A DNA stretch of 53,865 nucleotides from Bacillota bacterium (lineage in GTDB: Bacteria > Bacillota > Clostridia > Saccharofermentanales > DTU023): contig JAEWER010000024.1 in NCBI GenBank assembly GCA_023389255.1, positions 1 to 53,865 on the forward strand, in the 5' to 3' direction. Shown piece after piece: positions 1-9,063 of the stretch; positions within the stretch are counted from its first letter, which is position 1, and every line of letters starts with the position of its first letter. Below the pieces are notes generated by a model that saw nothing but the letters and a program-made list of their open reading frames with translations, made no database searches and was not told the DNA's origin. The position numbers were made by a program, and so were the translations under genes.

Positions 1-362
<362 letters not shown>

Positions 363-435
363 ACAAGGACGGTTTAGAGTCTAATCACTACTCTAAAATC
401 TTATGCAGTCGTGAAGGTGCAAAACCTTCTACAAT

Positions 436-550
436 ACTGGTGACGATTACACTGAGGCCACACCTGTTCCCATCCCGAACACAGCAGTTAAGCTCAGTTG
501 TGCCGACAATACTTGGTTGGAGACGACCTGGGAAGATAGGTGTCGCCAGT
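436..550 (+). rRNA. 5S ribosomal RNA
   Basis: This is a 115-base RNA with the hallmark internal block CCCATCCCGAACACAGCAGT at about 469-488. Its ends pair with each other (ACTGGTGAC at the 5' end with GTCGCCAGT at the 3' end). It follows 23S in the normal order, and a tRNA starts 6 bases after it, so all are probably cut from one transcript. Ends were set by the terminal helix. Confidence 0.93.
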
Positions 551-556
551 TTATAT

Positions 557-632
<76 letters not shown>

Positions 633-634
633 AA

Positions 635-665
635 GTACCTTGTTTTACAAGGTGCTTTTTTTTTT
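635..665 (+). terminator. Rho-independent terminator of the rRNA/tRNA operon
   Basis: An 8-bp stem, GTACCTTG with CAAGGTGC (one G-T pair) around a short T-rich loop, is followed by a run of ten T. It lies directly after tRNA-Asn. The T run ends in a perfect TATAAT, so the terminator appears to overlap a promoter for the next gene. Confidence 0.85.
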
Positions 666-670
666 ATAAT
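640..670 (+). promoter_or_regulatory. Possible sigma-A promoter embedded in the rRNA terminator
   Basis: A consensus -10 box TATAAT (665-670) lies 34 bases before the start codon at 704. A weak -35 (TTGTTT, 640-645) stands 19 bases upstream, inside the terminator stem-loop. The -10 is perfect, but the -35 and spacing are not ideal. Confidence 0.4.
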
Positions 671-703
671 TAAATAAATCTGAATTAGAAGTTTCTTCTA
701 TTT

Positions 704-2128
704 ATGTTTAATTCAATTGACAGCAACAATCCTTTGTTAAAACAAATTAAGAGCTTGTTTAACGAAAAAGAGTTAGTTAGTTTAACTCGCACTTTAGTTA
801 ATATACCTAGCTTTACGTGTCAGAAAGATAGGTACTGCATTGTCAAGCCGTTAACCTCTTATTGCCGAAAACATAAGCTTAAATTTTGTGAAGTTCCTTT
901 GGACATCGAGAGTTTCCCCGAGTTACAAGGTGAACTGGGTGAAAATTTGAGTTTTAGATTAAATGCTAAGTCTTGTTACGAATCAATACATAGATCTGTT
1001 ATCGTGAGAATAGATCCGTATGAACTGTGCGTTGAGTATTGTAAGAAGGTTGATAATCAATATTTGCTTGGAATATTAGAAAGAGAACATAATCCGGTTG
1101 CTATTAAACATATTGGTTTTAGCTGTTCTATAGAGAGTGCAGATTCTTTTTCAGGTTTTAAACAGAGACAACTCTATGGACGCTTTATGCAACATGTGAT
1201 TAATTATTCTTATCGCAACAGAAGAATTTATGGTTCAGGTGTTAGCTGTTGCAAAGCTTCACTGGCTACGTGTTTGTATACATTTTCCTTATTTACAAAA
1301 TTCTTCTATCAGTGCACACATACATCAAATCCTCTAAAACTATCGGAAAGAACTTTTGAGCTGTATTTGCGTACGTTTGCTGAGTTACCTTGCTTATACT
1401 TGTTTTTGCTGACTGATAGTCGCAGAGAAAATCAAGGTGTTATTAGCGTTTCTCAAACAGGCATTATTAATAAATTAGATGTGTGGGTAGTAGCTGAACC
1501 CACACAAAATAGAATCTGTACTTTTTCCAAGAAGTTTTATCGTATTGTGATTAAGATTCTCGAGGATGGTTTCCTATTTGAAAGTAATGGCTTGTCTAGA
1601 TGTGAATGTAATTTTCATGTGTTTGGGCTTTGCACTGTTATGAAGAAATTCGCTGATTTACAGAAAGAGGTATACGACAACCTGGCAACAAGAAATATAA
1701 TTGTTCGATTTAGAAATAGTTTACTTAGTCTATACAACCTTTCCGCACCATATGTTGCTGTATCTTTGCTAGATATATATGCTGATGACTGCTTATCTTC
1801 TAAATATCTCTGTCAGCAAATAGACGATATTCTTAGCCTTACCCATAAGTTAGTTGGCAAGGTTGTTTTTGAGCGAGAAATTGGATTTATTTCGCGTGAA
1901 CCAGATCATGCTCAATATGAGTTCTGGTATAACCGTCTGCGCAGGGCGTATGAAGAGATAATACCAGTTGAGCAACAGCGTGTGGCTTGTGAGTTAGAGT
2001 ATTACGATAGTGATATTGGTTTTCTAAAAAGTTGTGGTTTGCCACTTTTATTTATTGGACCAGGGCAACACGTAAAATTGGTCAATAACGATGAATATAT
2101 TGAGCTTGATAGAATGAAGCATGCTTGA
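704..2128 (+). CDS. M20 metallopeptidase-like protein, predicted catalytically inactive
   Basis: This 474-aa protein follows the M20 (ArgE/DapE/CPG2) layout. An N-terminal LVNIPSF block lies at about 31-37, a metal-site-like strand at 98-104, YGSG at 176-179, an AEPT block at 264-267, and a C-terminal GPG...NDEYIEL block at 452-468. The ligands expected at these places look lost: the first His of the HxD motif is Arg (VRID), the Asp of the DMK motif is Cys (SCCK), the Glu pair near 238 is Ser-Arg (TDSRRENQG), and the final His before NEY is Val. The frame is intact, so it is probably a pseudoenzyme rather than a decayed gene. No good ribosome binding site is seen; an AGAAG/CTTCT inverted repeat (687-699) precedes the ATG. 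Family assignment is inference from motif order. Confidence 0.6.
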   Translation: MFNSIDSNNPLLKQIKSLFNEKELVSLTRTLVNIPSFTCQKDRYCIVKPLTSYCRKHKLKFCEVPLDIESFPELQGELGENLSFRLNAKSCYESIHRSVIVRIDPYELCVEYCKKVDNQYLLGILEREHNPVAIKHIGFSCSIESADSFSGFKQRQLYGRFMQHVINYSYRNRRIYGSGVSCCKASLATCLYTFSLFTKFFYQCTHTSNPLKLSERTFELYLRTFAELPCLYLFLLTDSRRENQGVISVSQTGIINKLDVWVVAEPTQNRICTFSKKFYRIVIKILEDGFLFESNGLSRCECNFHVFGLCTVMKKFADLQKEVYDNLATRNIIVRFRNSLLSLYNLSAPYVAVSLLDIYADDCLSSKYLCQQIDDILSLTHKLVGKVVFEREIGFISREPDHAQYEFWYNRLRRAYEEIIPVEQQRVACELEYYDSDIGFLKSCGLPLLFIGPGQHVKLVNNDEYIELDRMKHA

Positions 2129-2146
2129 TAGAATGAAGCATGCTTG
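2105..2146 (+). repeat. 19-bp tandem duplication at the end of the M20-like gene
   Basis: The 19-bp unit CTTGATAGAATGAAGCATG occurs at 2105-2123 and again at 2124-2142, followed by four more bases of the unit. The second copy brings in the TGA stop at 2126-2128. With a single copy the frame would run on for twelve more codons to a TAG. Confidence 0.9.
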
Positions 2147-2203
2147 CATGCTATATCTGTCATTCATCTTTAATTAGTTTATATAAATAGAAATTAGGGT
2201 TAC

Positions 2204-3640
2204 ATGCACAAAAGTGATATTGATGCTGGTTTGGGCATTTTTTTCGATGGATTTATTAAAGTAGTATTTGCCTTGAGCTTGTTTATTGGAACAAAGTTGT
2301 TTGCGAAAGAAATTCTATTAAACTATATGCTACCCGGCGTCTGGGTAACAACTTTACTAGGTAATGGTGGATTATGGCTGTACTACCGTAGAGTACAAAA
2401 GAGAGTTGGGCTAAGGCATTTGACGGCAATTCCTGGTGGCATACAGTCGGTTAGAACTTTTATTTGGCTGTTTTCTATCTTTGTTCCTATTGTCAATCAA
2501 ACTAATGATCCGCAACTAGCTTTTAAGGTTGTTATTTTAGTGAATATTATTAGTAGTATTTGTTTTTTGATTGGGATAGTGATTGTTCCCTGGCTATTGA
2601 AACGTATACCAGAAGTAGCTGTATTGGGTTCTATTGCAGGCGGAGCTATGGCGTTTATGGTTTTACAATCATTCGAACAGATCACTATCAGTCCATTAAT
2701 TGGTGTTTTAGCTTTGTTTGTAGTCTTGGCAGTTTATCTGGGAGAATTTAAATTGCCGATATCAGTACTAAGTTGTTGTTTATTGGTCGGAGTTATCCTT
2801 AGCTTAATTCAAGGTAATTTGGAAATGCCTACGGTCCTGAATGCTATTAAATTACAAGGAATATATGGACCTAAGTTTTTTGTTTTCTGGGATGATGCTA
2901 ATGTTTGGCAATATGTTATAAGTTACTTACCATTAGCATTTATTTTTGCTTGGCATGAAGTGATCACGAGTATACAAGCTGTTGATCAAGCCGTTCAGGA
3001 AGGAGAAGGTTATTTTGAAGCAAAAAAGCCATTAGTTATTTGTGGCTTAGCTTCATTGGTTGGTTCATGTATGGGTAATCCCTTACCATTTGCTCTTTAC
3101 TGGGGATATCCAGGTTGGAAAAAGATTAAGGCAGGTACGAAGTATCATCTTGTGCCATTATTTCTTTATACACTTTTCGGTTTAACTGGTGTTGCTCTTA
3201 CTATCTCTGGAGTGATTTCTATTAGCTCTATTATTCCGATTATTTTGTTTATTGGGATGCTGAGTTATAACCAAGCCTTTGAAATTGTGGATAGACGTTA
3301 CTATCCTGCTGTAGTGATAGCAACTCTACCAATGGTATTTGATTTTATTAGCAATAAAGTGTCGAGTCCTGAGTTGATGCTGTTTAAGCATGGTGCAATT
3401 TTGCTTAGTTTAATCTGGGGATGTATTGTCTACTTTATTATCGATAAACGTTGGCAGAATTGTAGTTTGCTTTGTTTAGTGGCAATTACATTGACAGGAT
3501 TAGGATTTATACATTCACCAAACTTAGTAGGTTTTGTTGGTGCGAAAATCAGTTTTGACATGTTGTATTGTTATGGCCTGTTAACTATCTTTTTTACTAT
3601 TGCTTATTGGCTGAGATCTAGAAGTTGCATGTCAAAATAG
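2204..3640 (+). CDS. Polytopic permease of the NCS2/AzgA-like (xanthine/uracil) group
   Basis: This is a 478-aa integral membrane protein with about 12 hydrophobic segments. The stretch LTAIPGGIQSVRTFIW (about 74-89), the HEVITSIQAVDQAV block (about 247-260) and GNPLPFALYWGYPGWKK (about 290-306) resemble conserved parts of permeases in the xanthine/uracil/AzgA superfamily. The substrate cannot be told from sequence; a nucleobase is the family default. It starts 75 bases after the M20-like gene and could be co-transcribed with it. The ribosome binding site is weak (TTAGGGTT). It ends facing the minus-strand flavin reductase. Confidence 0.6.
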   Translation: MHKSDIDAGLGIFFDGFIKVVFALSLFIGTKLFAKEILLNYMLPGVWVTTLLGNGGLWLYYRRVQKRVGLRHLTAIPGGIQSVRTFIWLFSIFVPIVNQTNDPQLAFKVVILVNIISSICFLIGIVIVPWLLKRIPEVAVLGSIAGGAMAFMVLQSFEQITISPLIGVLALFVVLAVYLGEFKLPISVLSCCLLVGVILSLIQGNLEMPTVLNAIKLQGIYGPKFFVFWDDANVWQYVISYLPLAFIFAWHEVITSIQAVDQAVQEGEGYFEAKKPLVICGLASLVGSCMGNPLPFALYWGYPGWKKIKAGTKYHLVPLFLYTLFGLTGVALTISGVISISSIIPIILFIGMLSYNQAFEIVDRRYYPAVVIATLPMVFDFISNKVSSPELMLFKHGAILLSLIWGCIVYFIIDKRWQNCSLLCLVAITLTGLGFIHSPNLVGFVGAKISFDMLYCYGLLTIFFTIAYWLRSRSCMSK

Positions 3641-3681
3641 TTTGTCATCTAGATATAACAAAGTCCAAGTTGACTATTTTG
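3633..3681. terminator. Possible bidirectional stem-loop between convergent genes
   Basis: A perfect 9-bp inverted repeat, CAAAATAGT (3633-3641) and ACTATTTTG (3673-3681), spans the stop codons of the two converging genes. An inner 5-bp pairing TTTGT/ACAAA extends it. There is no strong T run, so termination is only a guess. Confidence 0.3.
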
Positions 3682-4372
3682 AGTTCTTGGTCTTTTTGTT
3701 GGTGTTATTCTTCGATAAAGTTCCATTCTTAGCTTTAGTTCTCTTTTTGGTTGATGGGAGGCGCCTAGCTAAAACATCTTTCGAAGCGAGAGAATAACCA
3801 AAGAAACCTTGCTTATCAGCCAGAGCAAAATATTCACCATGCATGTAGGCTAACAAATGAGCTTTTTCCAAATGGAGTTTTCCGTTGCTGTCAAAGAGGT
3901 TGGTGTTGGCGTGAACTTCAGAAATTTCGGCTAAAAACATGGTGTGAGAACCTAAATCCAATTGTTGCGTTACTTTGCAAGCAATATTAACTGGTAATTC
4001 CTTTATTCCTTGAGCATATGTAAGTGATGGTATAGAAAACGATGTAAAGCCACAATGAGCTAATTTATCAAGTTTCGAGCCACTTTTTACGCCACAAAAA
4101 TCAATTTGCTCAGCGCATTCAGAGGAAGGTAAGTTGACCACAAATTCTTTAGTTTCATCTATCAAGTGATGCGAATAACGTAAGGGACTGATCGAAATGG
4201 ATAACATTGGTGGTTTACTATTCACTGTTCCAATCCAGGCTACAGTCAGAGCATTTTGTTTACCATTTTTATCAGCACAGCTAACAAGAGCTGGACACAC
4301 GGGAGCTAGTAAATTAGTGGCTTTGAGACAAGTTTTAGTTATTTTATTAGTTGATTTAGTCTGTTTTTTCAT
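3674..4372 (-). CDS. Flavin reductase family protein (flavoredoxin-like, FMN-binding split barrel)
   Basis: This 232-aa protein matches the flavin reductase-like domain. NALTVAWIGTVNSKPPMLSI is the strand pair that usually holds the FMN phosphate, followed by an FVVNLPS block and a LDLGSHTMFLAEI block near the end of the fold. Members bind FMN and act as NAD(P)H:flavin reductases or as electron carriers such as flavoredoxin. I chose the ATG at 4372 rather than the ATG 23 codons upstream because a GAGGT ribosome binding site precedes it and the homologous region begins soon after. The last 30 residues are a Lys/Thr/Asn-rich tail, unusual for the family. It is transcribed away from the suf operon. 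Confidence 0.85.
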   Translation of the reverse strand: MKKQTKSTNKITKTCLKATNLLAPVCPALVSCADKNGKQNALTVAWIGTVNSKPPMLSISISPLRYSHHLIDETKEFVVNLPSSECAEQIDFCGVKSGSKLDKLAHCGFTSFSIPSLTYAQGIKELPVNIACKVTQQLDLGSHTMFLAEISEVHANTNLFDSNGKLHLEKAHLLAYMHGEYFALADKQGFFGYSLASKDVLARRLPSTKKRTKAKNGTLSKNNTNKKTKNSK

Positions 4373-4451
4373 GTTTTTATCATACCTCGATATGAAAATC
4401 TGAAGTGTGTATTTGTCAGCGGTAGCAATTGTTTCGTACAATATGGCGAGA

Positions 4452-4480
4452 TTGAATTTCAGAGCTAAATGGCTAATAAT
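4452..4480 (+). promoter_or_regulatory. Candidate sigma-A promoter of the suf operon
   Basis: TTGAAT (4452-4457) and AATAAT (4475-4480) are separated by 17 bases, 60 bases upstream of the sufC start. Both boxes are reasonable but imperfect matches to TTGACA/TATAAT. Confidence 0.45.
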
Positions 4481-4489
4481 CCATATAGT

Positions 4490-4506
4490 TTTAGAACAAG
4501 TCTAAA
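4490..4506. promoter_or_regulatory. Inverted repeat between suf promoter and sufC (candidate operator)
   Basis: TTTAGA (4490-4495) and TCTAAA (4501-4506) form a perfect 6-bp inverted repeat with a 5-base centre. It sits about ten bases after the candidate -10 box, where a repressor would block transcription. No regulator is assigned. Confidence 0.3.
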
Positions 4507-4540
4507 TTAAGCAAAGAAAGCCAACATAGTTGGAGGTAAT

Positions 4541-5302
4541 ATGGCACTTTTAGAAATTAAAGACTTATATGTATCAGTAGATGGTAAAGAAATCCTTAAA
4601 GGTATCAATTTAACTATGGAAAAGGGTGAAACCCATGTTTTGATGGGGCCCAATGGTGCAGGTAAATCAACTCTGCTCAATGCCATTATGGATAACCCTG
4701 CATTTGAAGTAACATCGGGTGAGATTTGGTATGAAGGTCAATTAATCAATGAGATGTCTACAGATGAACGTGCAAAGCTGGGCATCTTTATGAGTTTCCA
4801 GAATCCAGAAGCTGTTCCTGGAATTACAGTTGCTAATTTCTTGCGCGCTTCCAAGACAGAACTCGATGGACAAGCTCCTCCTTTGATTCGTTTCCGCAGG
4901 GACCTAGAGGCCAAGATGAAAGATTTAGATATGGATCCAGCTTATGCTGATCGTTATTTGAATGTCGGTTTTTCAGGTGGTGAGAAGAAGAAGGATGAAA
5001 TCCTACAATTAAACGTTCTGAATCCCACTTTAGGTTTGTTAGATGAAACAGACTCTGGTCTTGACGTCGATGCTGTACGCATTGTTTCTAAGGGGATTCG
5101 TAAATTCAGAAACGAGAATAATGCTCTGTTAATTATTACTCACCACAAGGCTATCCTAACCAAAATTGAACTCGACAGAGTTCACATCTTAGTCGATGGC
5201 AAGATCGCTCAATCTGGCGGTAAAGATTTGTTTGATCGTGTTCAAGCTGAGGGATATGCCTGGTTGAAAGAGACCGACAGCGCCGAAAGTAAGGAAGCCT
5301 AA
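4541..5302 (+). CDS. sufC: Fe-S cluster assembly ATPase SufC
   Basis: SufC is the ABC-type ATPase of the SufBCD scaffold, cytoplasmic, driving conformational change during Fe-S cluster building. At 253 aa it has the usual length. Walker A is GPNGAGKST (36-44), the ABC signature region is SGGEKKKDE (145-153), where most SufC have SGGEKKRNE, Walker B ends in LGLLDETDSGLD (164-175), and the switch His is in THHKAIL (about 201). A strong GGAGG ribosome binding site precedes the ATG. It is the first gene of the order C-B-D-S-U. Confidence 0.98.
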   Translation: MALLEIKDLYVSVDGKEILKGINLTMEKGETHVLMGPNGAGKSTLLNAIMDNPAFEVTSGEIWYEGQLINEMSTDERAKLGIFMSFQNPEAVPGITVANFLRASKTELDGQAPPLIRFRRDLEAKMKDLDMDPAYADRYLNVGFSGGEKKKDEILQLNVLNPTLGLLDETDSGLDVDAVRIVSKGIRKFRNENNALLIITHHKAILTKIELDRVHILVDGKIAQSGGKDLFDRVQAEGYAWLKETDSAESKEA

Positions 5303-5313
5303 GCGGAGGTCCG

Positions 5314-6786
5314 ATGGAAGATATAATCAGAAAAAAAGCGGTTGGCGCCTTGAAAGCAGAAAAGCAAGAGGTCGTCGAACAACGTAAAAAATCAGAAATT
5401 CAGGAAATGGATCGTGGCATCTATGATGTCAAGGATGAAGTCCGCTATTCAATGAAAACAGCTAAGGGTTTGAATGCAGATATTGTCCGTGAGATTTCTA
5501 AGGCTAAAAATGAGCCAGAGTGGATGACTAATATTCGTTTACACGCTTTGGATGTTTTCTTACGCTCCAAGAATCCTGACTGGGGACCAGATTTGTCCCA
5601 GGTTGATTTAGATCAGATCACAACCTATATCAGCCCTGATGCCAAGATGACTGCAGATTGGCGAGATCTACCTGAAGATATTCGCAATACTTTTGATCGT
5701 TTGGGTATCCCAGAGGCAGAGTACAAACAAAATTTGTCCGGTGTTGGCGCGCAGTACGACTCAGAGGTTGTCTATCACAACTTAACTGAGAAGATGAAAG
5801 AACAAGGTGTAATTTACACTGATTTCGAAACTGCTGTGCGTGAATATCCAGAAATCGTTAAGAAGCATTTCGCTAAGGTTATTACACCAGAATTACACCG
5901 CTATGCAGCCTTGCACTATGCTGTTTGGAGTGGAGGTTCCTTTGTGTACGTACCAGAAAATGTTAAGGTCGATATACCTTTGCAATCATATTTTCGTTTA
6001 AATGCACCTGGAGCAGGACAGTTTGAGCATACTTTGATCATTTTAGAGAAGGGTGCTTACTGTCACTTTATTGAAGGATGTTCAGCGCCTAAATATAACG
6101 TACTTAATGTTCACGCAGGTGCAGTTGAGTTATATGTGGCAGATGATGCTACATTACGTTATTCAACTATCGAGAATTGGTCACGCAATATGTATAACCT
6201 AAATACCAAGCGTGCGGTTGTTGGGGCTAGAGGTGGTATTGAATGGGTATCAGGTTCGTTTGGTTCCAAAGTATCCATGCTCTATCCTATGTCGATCTTG
6301 CGAGGTGAAGGTGCTAGAAGTGAATTTACTGGTATCACTTTTGCGGGTAAAGATCAGTTCTTAGATACAGGTGTTAAGGTAGTACACGCAGCTCCCAATA
6401 CATCTTCTAATATCAACTCCAAATCTATTTCACAAGGTGGAGGTACAGCAGTTTACCGTTCAATCATTCAGGTTTTACCTGAAGCACATGGTTCTAAATC
6501 AACGGCTATTTGTGAGTCACTGATGCTGGATTCCGAGAGTAAATCTGACACTTTACCTGTGATAGATTTACGCTGTTCAGATGTTGATTTGGGACATGAA
6601 GCTAAGATCGGACGCATCAATGATGATGTAATTTTCTATCTGATGAGCCGTGGTATTTCAGAGGCAGATGCTAGAGCTATGATCGTGCGGGGGTTTGCTG
6701 AGCCCATCGCTAAAGAATTACCCTTAGAGTATGCCGTAGAGATGAACAATCTCATCAGCTTAGAGTTAGAAGGTACCATTGGCTAG
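5314..6786 (+). CDS. sufB: Fe-S cluster assembly scaffold SufB
   Basis: SufB is the main scaffold subunit of SufBCD, on which the nascent cluster forms. The 490-aa length is normal. The N-terminal helical part (about 60-200) and the beta-helix core are present, followed by the conserved C-terminal block DLRCSDVDLGHEAKIGRI (about 423-440), MSRGISEADARAM and the helical end. The first 50 residues are rich in charged residues. It begins 11 bases after sufC with a GGAGG site and is followed by sufD after 9 bases. Confidence 0.97.
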   Translation: MEDIIRKKAVGALKAEKQEVVEQRKKSEIQEMDRGIYDVKDEVRYSMKTAKGLNADIVREISKAKNEPEWMTNIRLHALDVFLRSKNPDWGPDLSQVDLDQITTYISPDAKMTADWRDLPEDIRNTFDRLGIPEAEYKQNLSGVGAQYDSEVVYHNLTEKMKEQGVIYTDFETAVREYPEIVKKHFAKVITPELHRYAALHYAVWSGGSFVYVPENVKVDIPLQSYFRLNAPGAGQFEHTLIILEKGAYCHFIEGCSAPKYNVLNVHAGAVELYVADDATLRYSTIENWSRNMYNLNTKRAVVGARGGIEWVSGSFGSKVSMLYPMSILRGEGARSEFTGITFAGKDQFLDTGVKVVHAAPNTSSNINSKSISQGGGTAVYRSIIQVLPEAHGSKSTAICESLMLDSESKSDTLPVIDLRCSDVDLGHEAKIGRINDDVIFYLMSRGISEADARAMIVRGFAEPIAKELPLEYAVEMNNLISLELEGTIG

Positions 6787-6795
6787 GAGGAAAAG

Positions 6796-7797
6796 ATGTT
6801 AGAAAAAGATAAGTTATTACATGATGCTCCAGTGATTGAGGATGGTACAGTCGATTACGCTCAGGCAAATGAAAATAATGTTATTCCGGTAGCTACTTTT
6901 AATCATGGCAAAGTTAATCAAACTTCTATTGCAGACTTAGAGTTGTCTGTACCACAGGAGTTTAAGAGCTACGATATTGTGCCTGGAGATAAATTTCTCT
7001 TAGATCAACGTTATCAATTAACCAGTGCACAGGCGGAATTAAACGAAAAATTAGCTATCACTGTTCAAGAAGAGGCTGTAGCTGAGATGATTCTCAACTA
7101 TGAAGATGATGGTTTAGGTAGCTATAAACGTTATTCAGAATATGAGATTGTTGCTAAACCACATGCTCAATTGACACTGTTTTTGGTACAGAGATTGTCC
7201 GAGAAATCTGAGAGCCAATGCAAAGTTAGAGTTAAATGTGAGCCTAATTCTGAAGTACGTATTATTATCGCCGATAGCGGTGCGAAAGCACATCGTTTAG
7301 ATCTGCGTACAGATATGGAAGAAAGATCGCTGTTTGATTGCCAAGGAATTTACTTTGGTCGTGGTCAAGAGCGTTACGATTACAACTATAATTTGGTTCA
7401 TCACGGTATTCTTTGCCAATCAAACTTGTTGGTCAATGGTGCGCTAAAAGATGAAGCGAAGAAAGTTTTCCGTGGGACTATCGATTTCCGTAAAGGTTCA
7501 TCTGGTTCAGTTGGAGCAGAAAGTGAGTATGTAACTCTGTTGGATGATACAGTTCATAGCATTGCTATTCCGCTCTTGCTTTGTACGGAAGACAATGTTG
7601 AAGGTAACCATGCTGCTTCAGCTGGTAGACTTGATAAAGACATGGTGTTCTATGTTATGAGCCGTGGTTTCTCGAAAAAAGAAGCAGATAAGTTGATTGT
7701 TGCTTCACGTTTTTCACACGTGCTCGATTTACTACCGAACAGTGAATTAAAAGATGCAGTTTTAGGTGATATTCTAGCTAAAATGGAAGAAGCCTAA
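6796..7797 (+). CDS. sufD: Fe-S cluster assembly protein SufD
   Basis: SufD is the SufB paralogue that pairs with it in the SufBCD complex. This is a short form at 333 aa. The beta-helix core ends in a conserved block containing VEGNHAASAGRLD (about 272-284), with the His that is functionally important in SufD, and then MSRGFSKKEADKLIV. A GGAGG ribosome binding site lies before the ATG. The N-terminal third is poorly conserved, as is common for the family. Confidence 0.93.
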   Translation: MLEKDKLLHDAPVIEDGTVDYAQANENNVIPVATFNHGKVNQTSIADLELSVPQEFKSYDIVPGDKFLLDQRYQLTSAQAELNEKLAITVQEEAVAEMILNYEDDGLGSYKRYSEYEIVAKPHAQLTLFLVQRLSEKSESQCKVRVKCEPNSEVRIIIADSGAKAHRLDLRTDMEERSLFDCQGIYFGRGQERYDYNYNLVHHGILCQSNLLVNGALKDEAKKVFRGTIDFRKGSSGSVGAESEYVTLLDDTVHSIAIPLLLCTEDNVEGNHAASAGRLDKDMVFYVMSRGFSKKEADKLIVASRFSHVLDLLPNSELKDAVLGDILAKMEEA

Positions 7798-7812
7798 AGA
7801 TTGGAGAAAAAT

Positions 7813-9063
7813 ATGTTGTCTCAAGATCAAGTGAGCAGCATTCGTAAAGACTTTCCTTATCTAGAACTTTCTTTAGCGGGAAAGTCTTTGATTTATCTGG
7901 ATAATGGTGCTACTACACAAAAACCACGCCAGATTATTGAAGCTCTCAGCGACTACTATGCCTATAACAATGCTAACCCACATCGGGGGGCTCATTATTT
8001 AGCTAATCAAGCGACCGAGGCCTATGAAGCAAGTCGTATGGCTACAGCTCGCTTCATTCATGCGTATCGAGCTAAAGAAATTATTTTTACTCGCAATACC
8101 ACTGAAGCGTTTAATCTATTGGCGTACTCATTGGGTTTGAGTACCTTAAAATCAGGTGATGAAGTTGTAATTTCTATCCTCGAGCATCATGCCAATTTAT
8201 TGCCCTGGCAATTTGTTTGTCAACAAACTGGTGCTCAGCTGAAATATATTTATGTAAATCCAGCAGATATGCAACTAACAGCAGAAGCTGTTGAACGCGT
8301 AGTTACAGAGAAGACCAAAATTTTATCACTTACTGCTTGCTCCAATGTAACTGGTACTAGAGCAGCCATGTCTGAATTGTTTGCTATAGGTAAAAAAGTT
8401 GGCGCTATTTGTATTTGTGATTTAGCACAACTAGCACCACATGCCAAAGTTGATATTAGAGAGTTAGGTTGTGATTTTGCGGCTTTCTCAGCGCATAAAA
8501 TGTATGCAGCTATGGGTCTTGGTGTTTTATGGGGTAGATACGAGCTTCTTGCTCAGCTAAGACCATTCCTGCTCGGTGGTGATATGATCGAACACGTTTA
8601 TGAACAATCTGCTACCTTCTTAGCTCCAGCGTCTCGCTTTGAGGCAGGTACCATGAATGTGGGAGCAGCTGTGACGCTAAAACGAGCAATTGAATATCTT
8701 GAAGATATTGGCTTGGCAGAAATAGATGCTTATGAGCAGGCTTTAGCGGAATACGCTATCTCAAGATTAAAAGAATTACCTGATATTGAACTTTATCATT
8801 GTGCAACTGATACTAAAAATACAGAACGTGGAGCCGTAGTACCTTTTAATGTTCGCGACGTACATCCACACGATGTAGCCTCTATTTTAGATAACTACGG
8901 TATCGCTATCAGAGCAGGTCATCATTGTGCGGAACCGCTACATCAATACCTTGGCTTGAATGCTACTTGTAGAGCAAGTTTCGGTTTTTATAATACTTTT
9001 GCTGAAATCGATCAATTAGTGGAGGCATTACCACAAGTTAGAAAAACGATGGGGTTGAGCTAA
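7813..9063 (+). CDS. sufS: Cysteine desulfurase SufS
   Basis: SufS is a PLP enzyme that takes sulfur from cysteine as a persulfide and hands it to SufU. The internal aldimine lysine is in FSAHKMYA, and the catalytic cysteine lies in AGHHCAEPLHQ (Cys372, codon 8926-8928). The fold starts at YLDNGATTQKPRQII. I chose the ATG at 7813, giving 416 aa, because a GGAG ribosome binding site stands 7 bases before it; the in-frame TTG at 7801 overlaps that site. Its stop codon overlaps the sufU start by one base (TAATG). Confidence 0.97.
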   Translation: MLSQDQVSSIRKDFPYLELSLAGKSLIYLDNGATTQKPRQIIEALSDYYAYNNANPHRGAHYLANQATEAYEASRMATARFIHAYRAKEIIFTRNTTEAFNLLAYSLGLSTLKSGDEVVISILEHHANLLPWQFVCQQTGAQLKYIYVNPADMQLTAEAVERVVTEKTKILSLTACSNVTGTRAAMSELFAIGKKVGAICICDLAQLAPHAKVDIRELGCDFAAFSAHKMYAAMGLGVLWGRYELLAQLRPFLLGGDMIEHVYEQSATFLAPASRFEAGTMNVGAAVTLKRAIEYLEDIGLAEIDAYEQALAEYAISRLKELPDIELYHCATDTKNTERGAVVPFNVRDVHPHDVASILDNYGIAIRAGHHCAEPLHQYLGLNATCRASFGFYNTFAEIDQLVEALPQVRKTMGLS

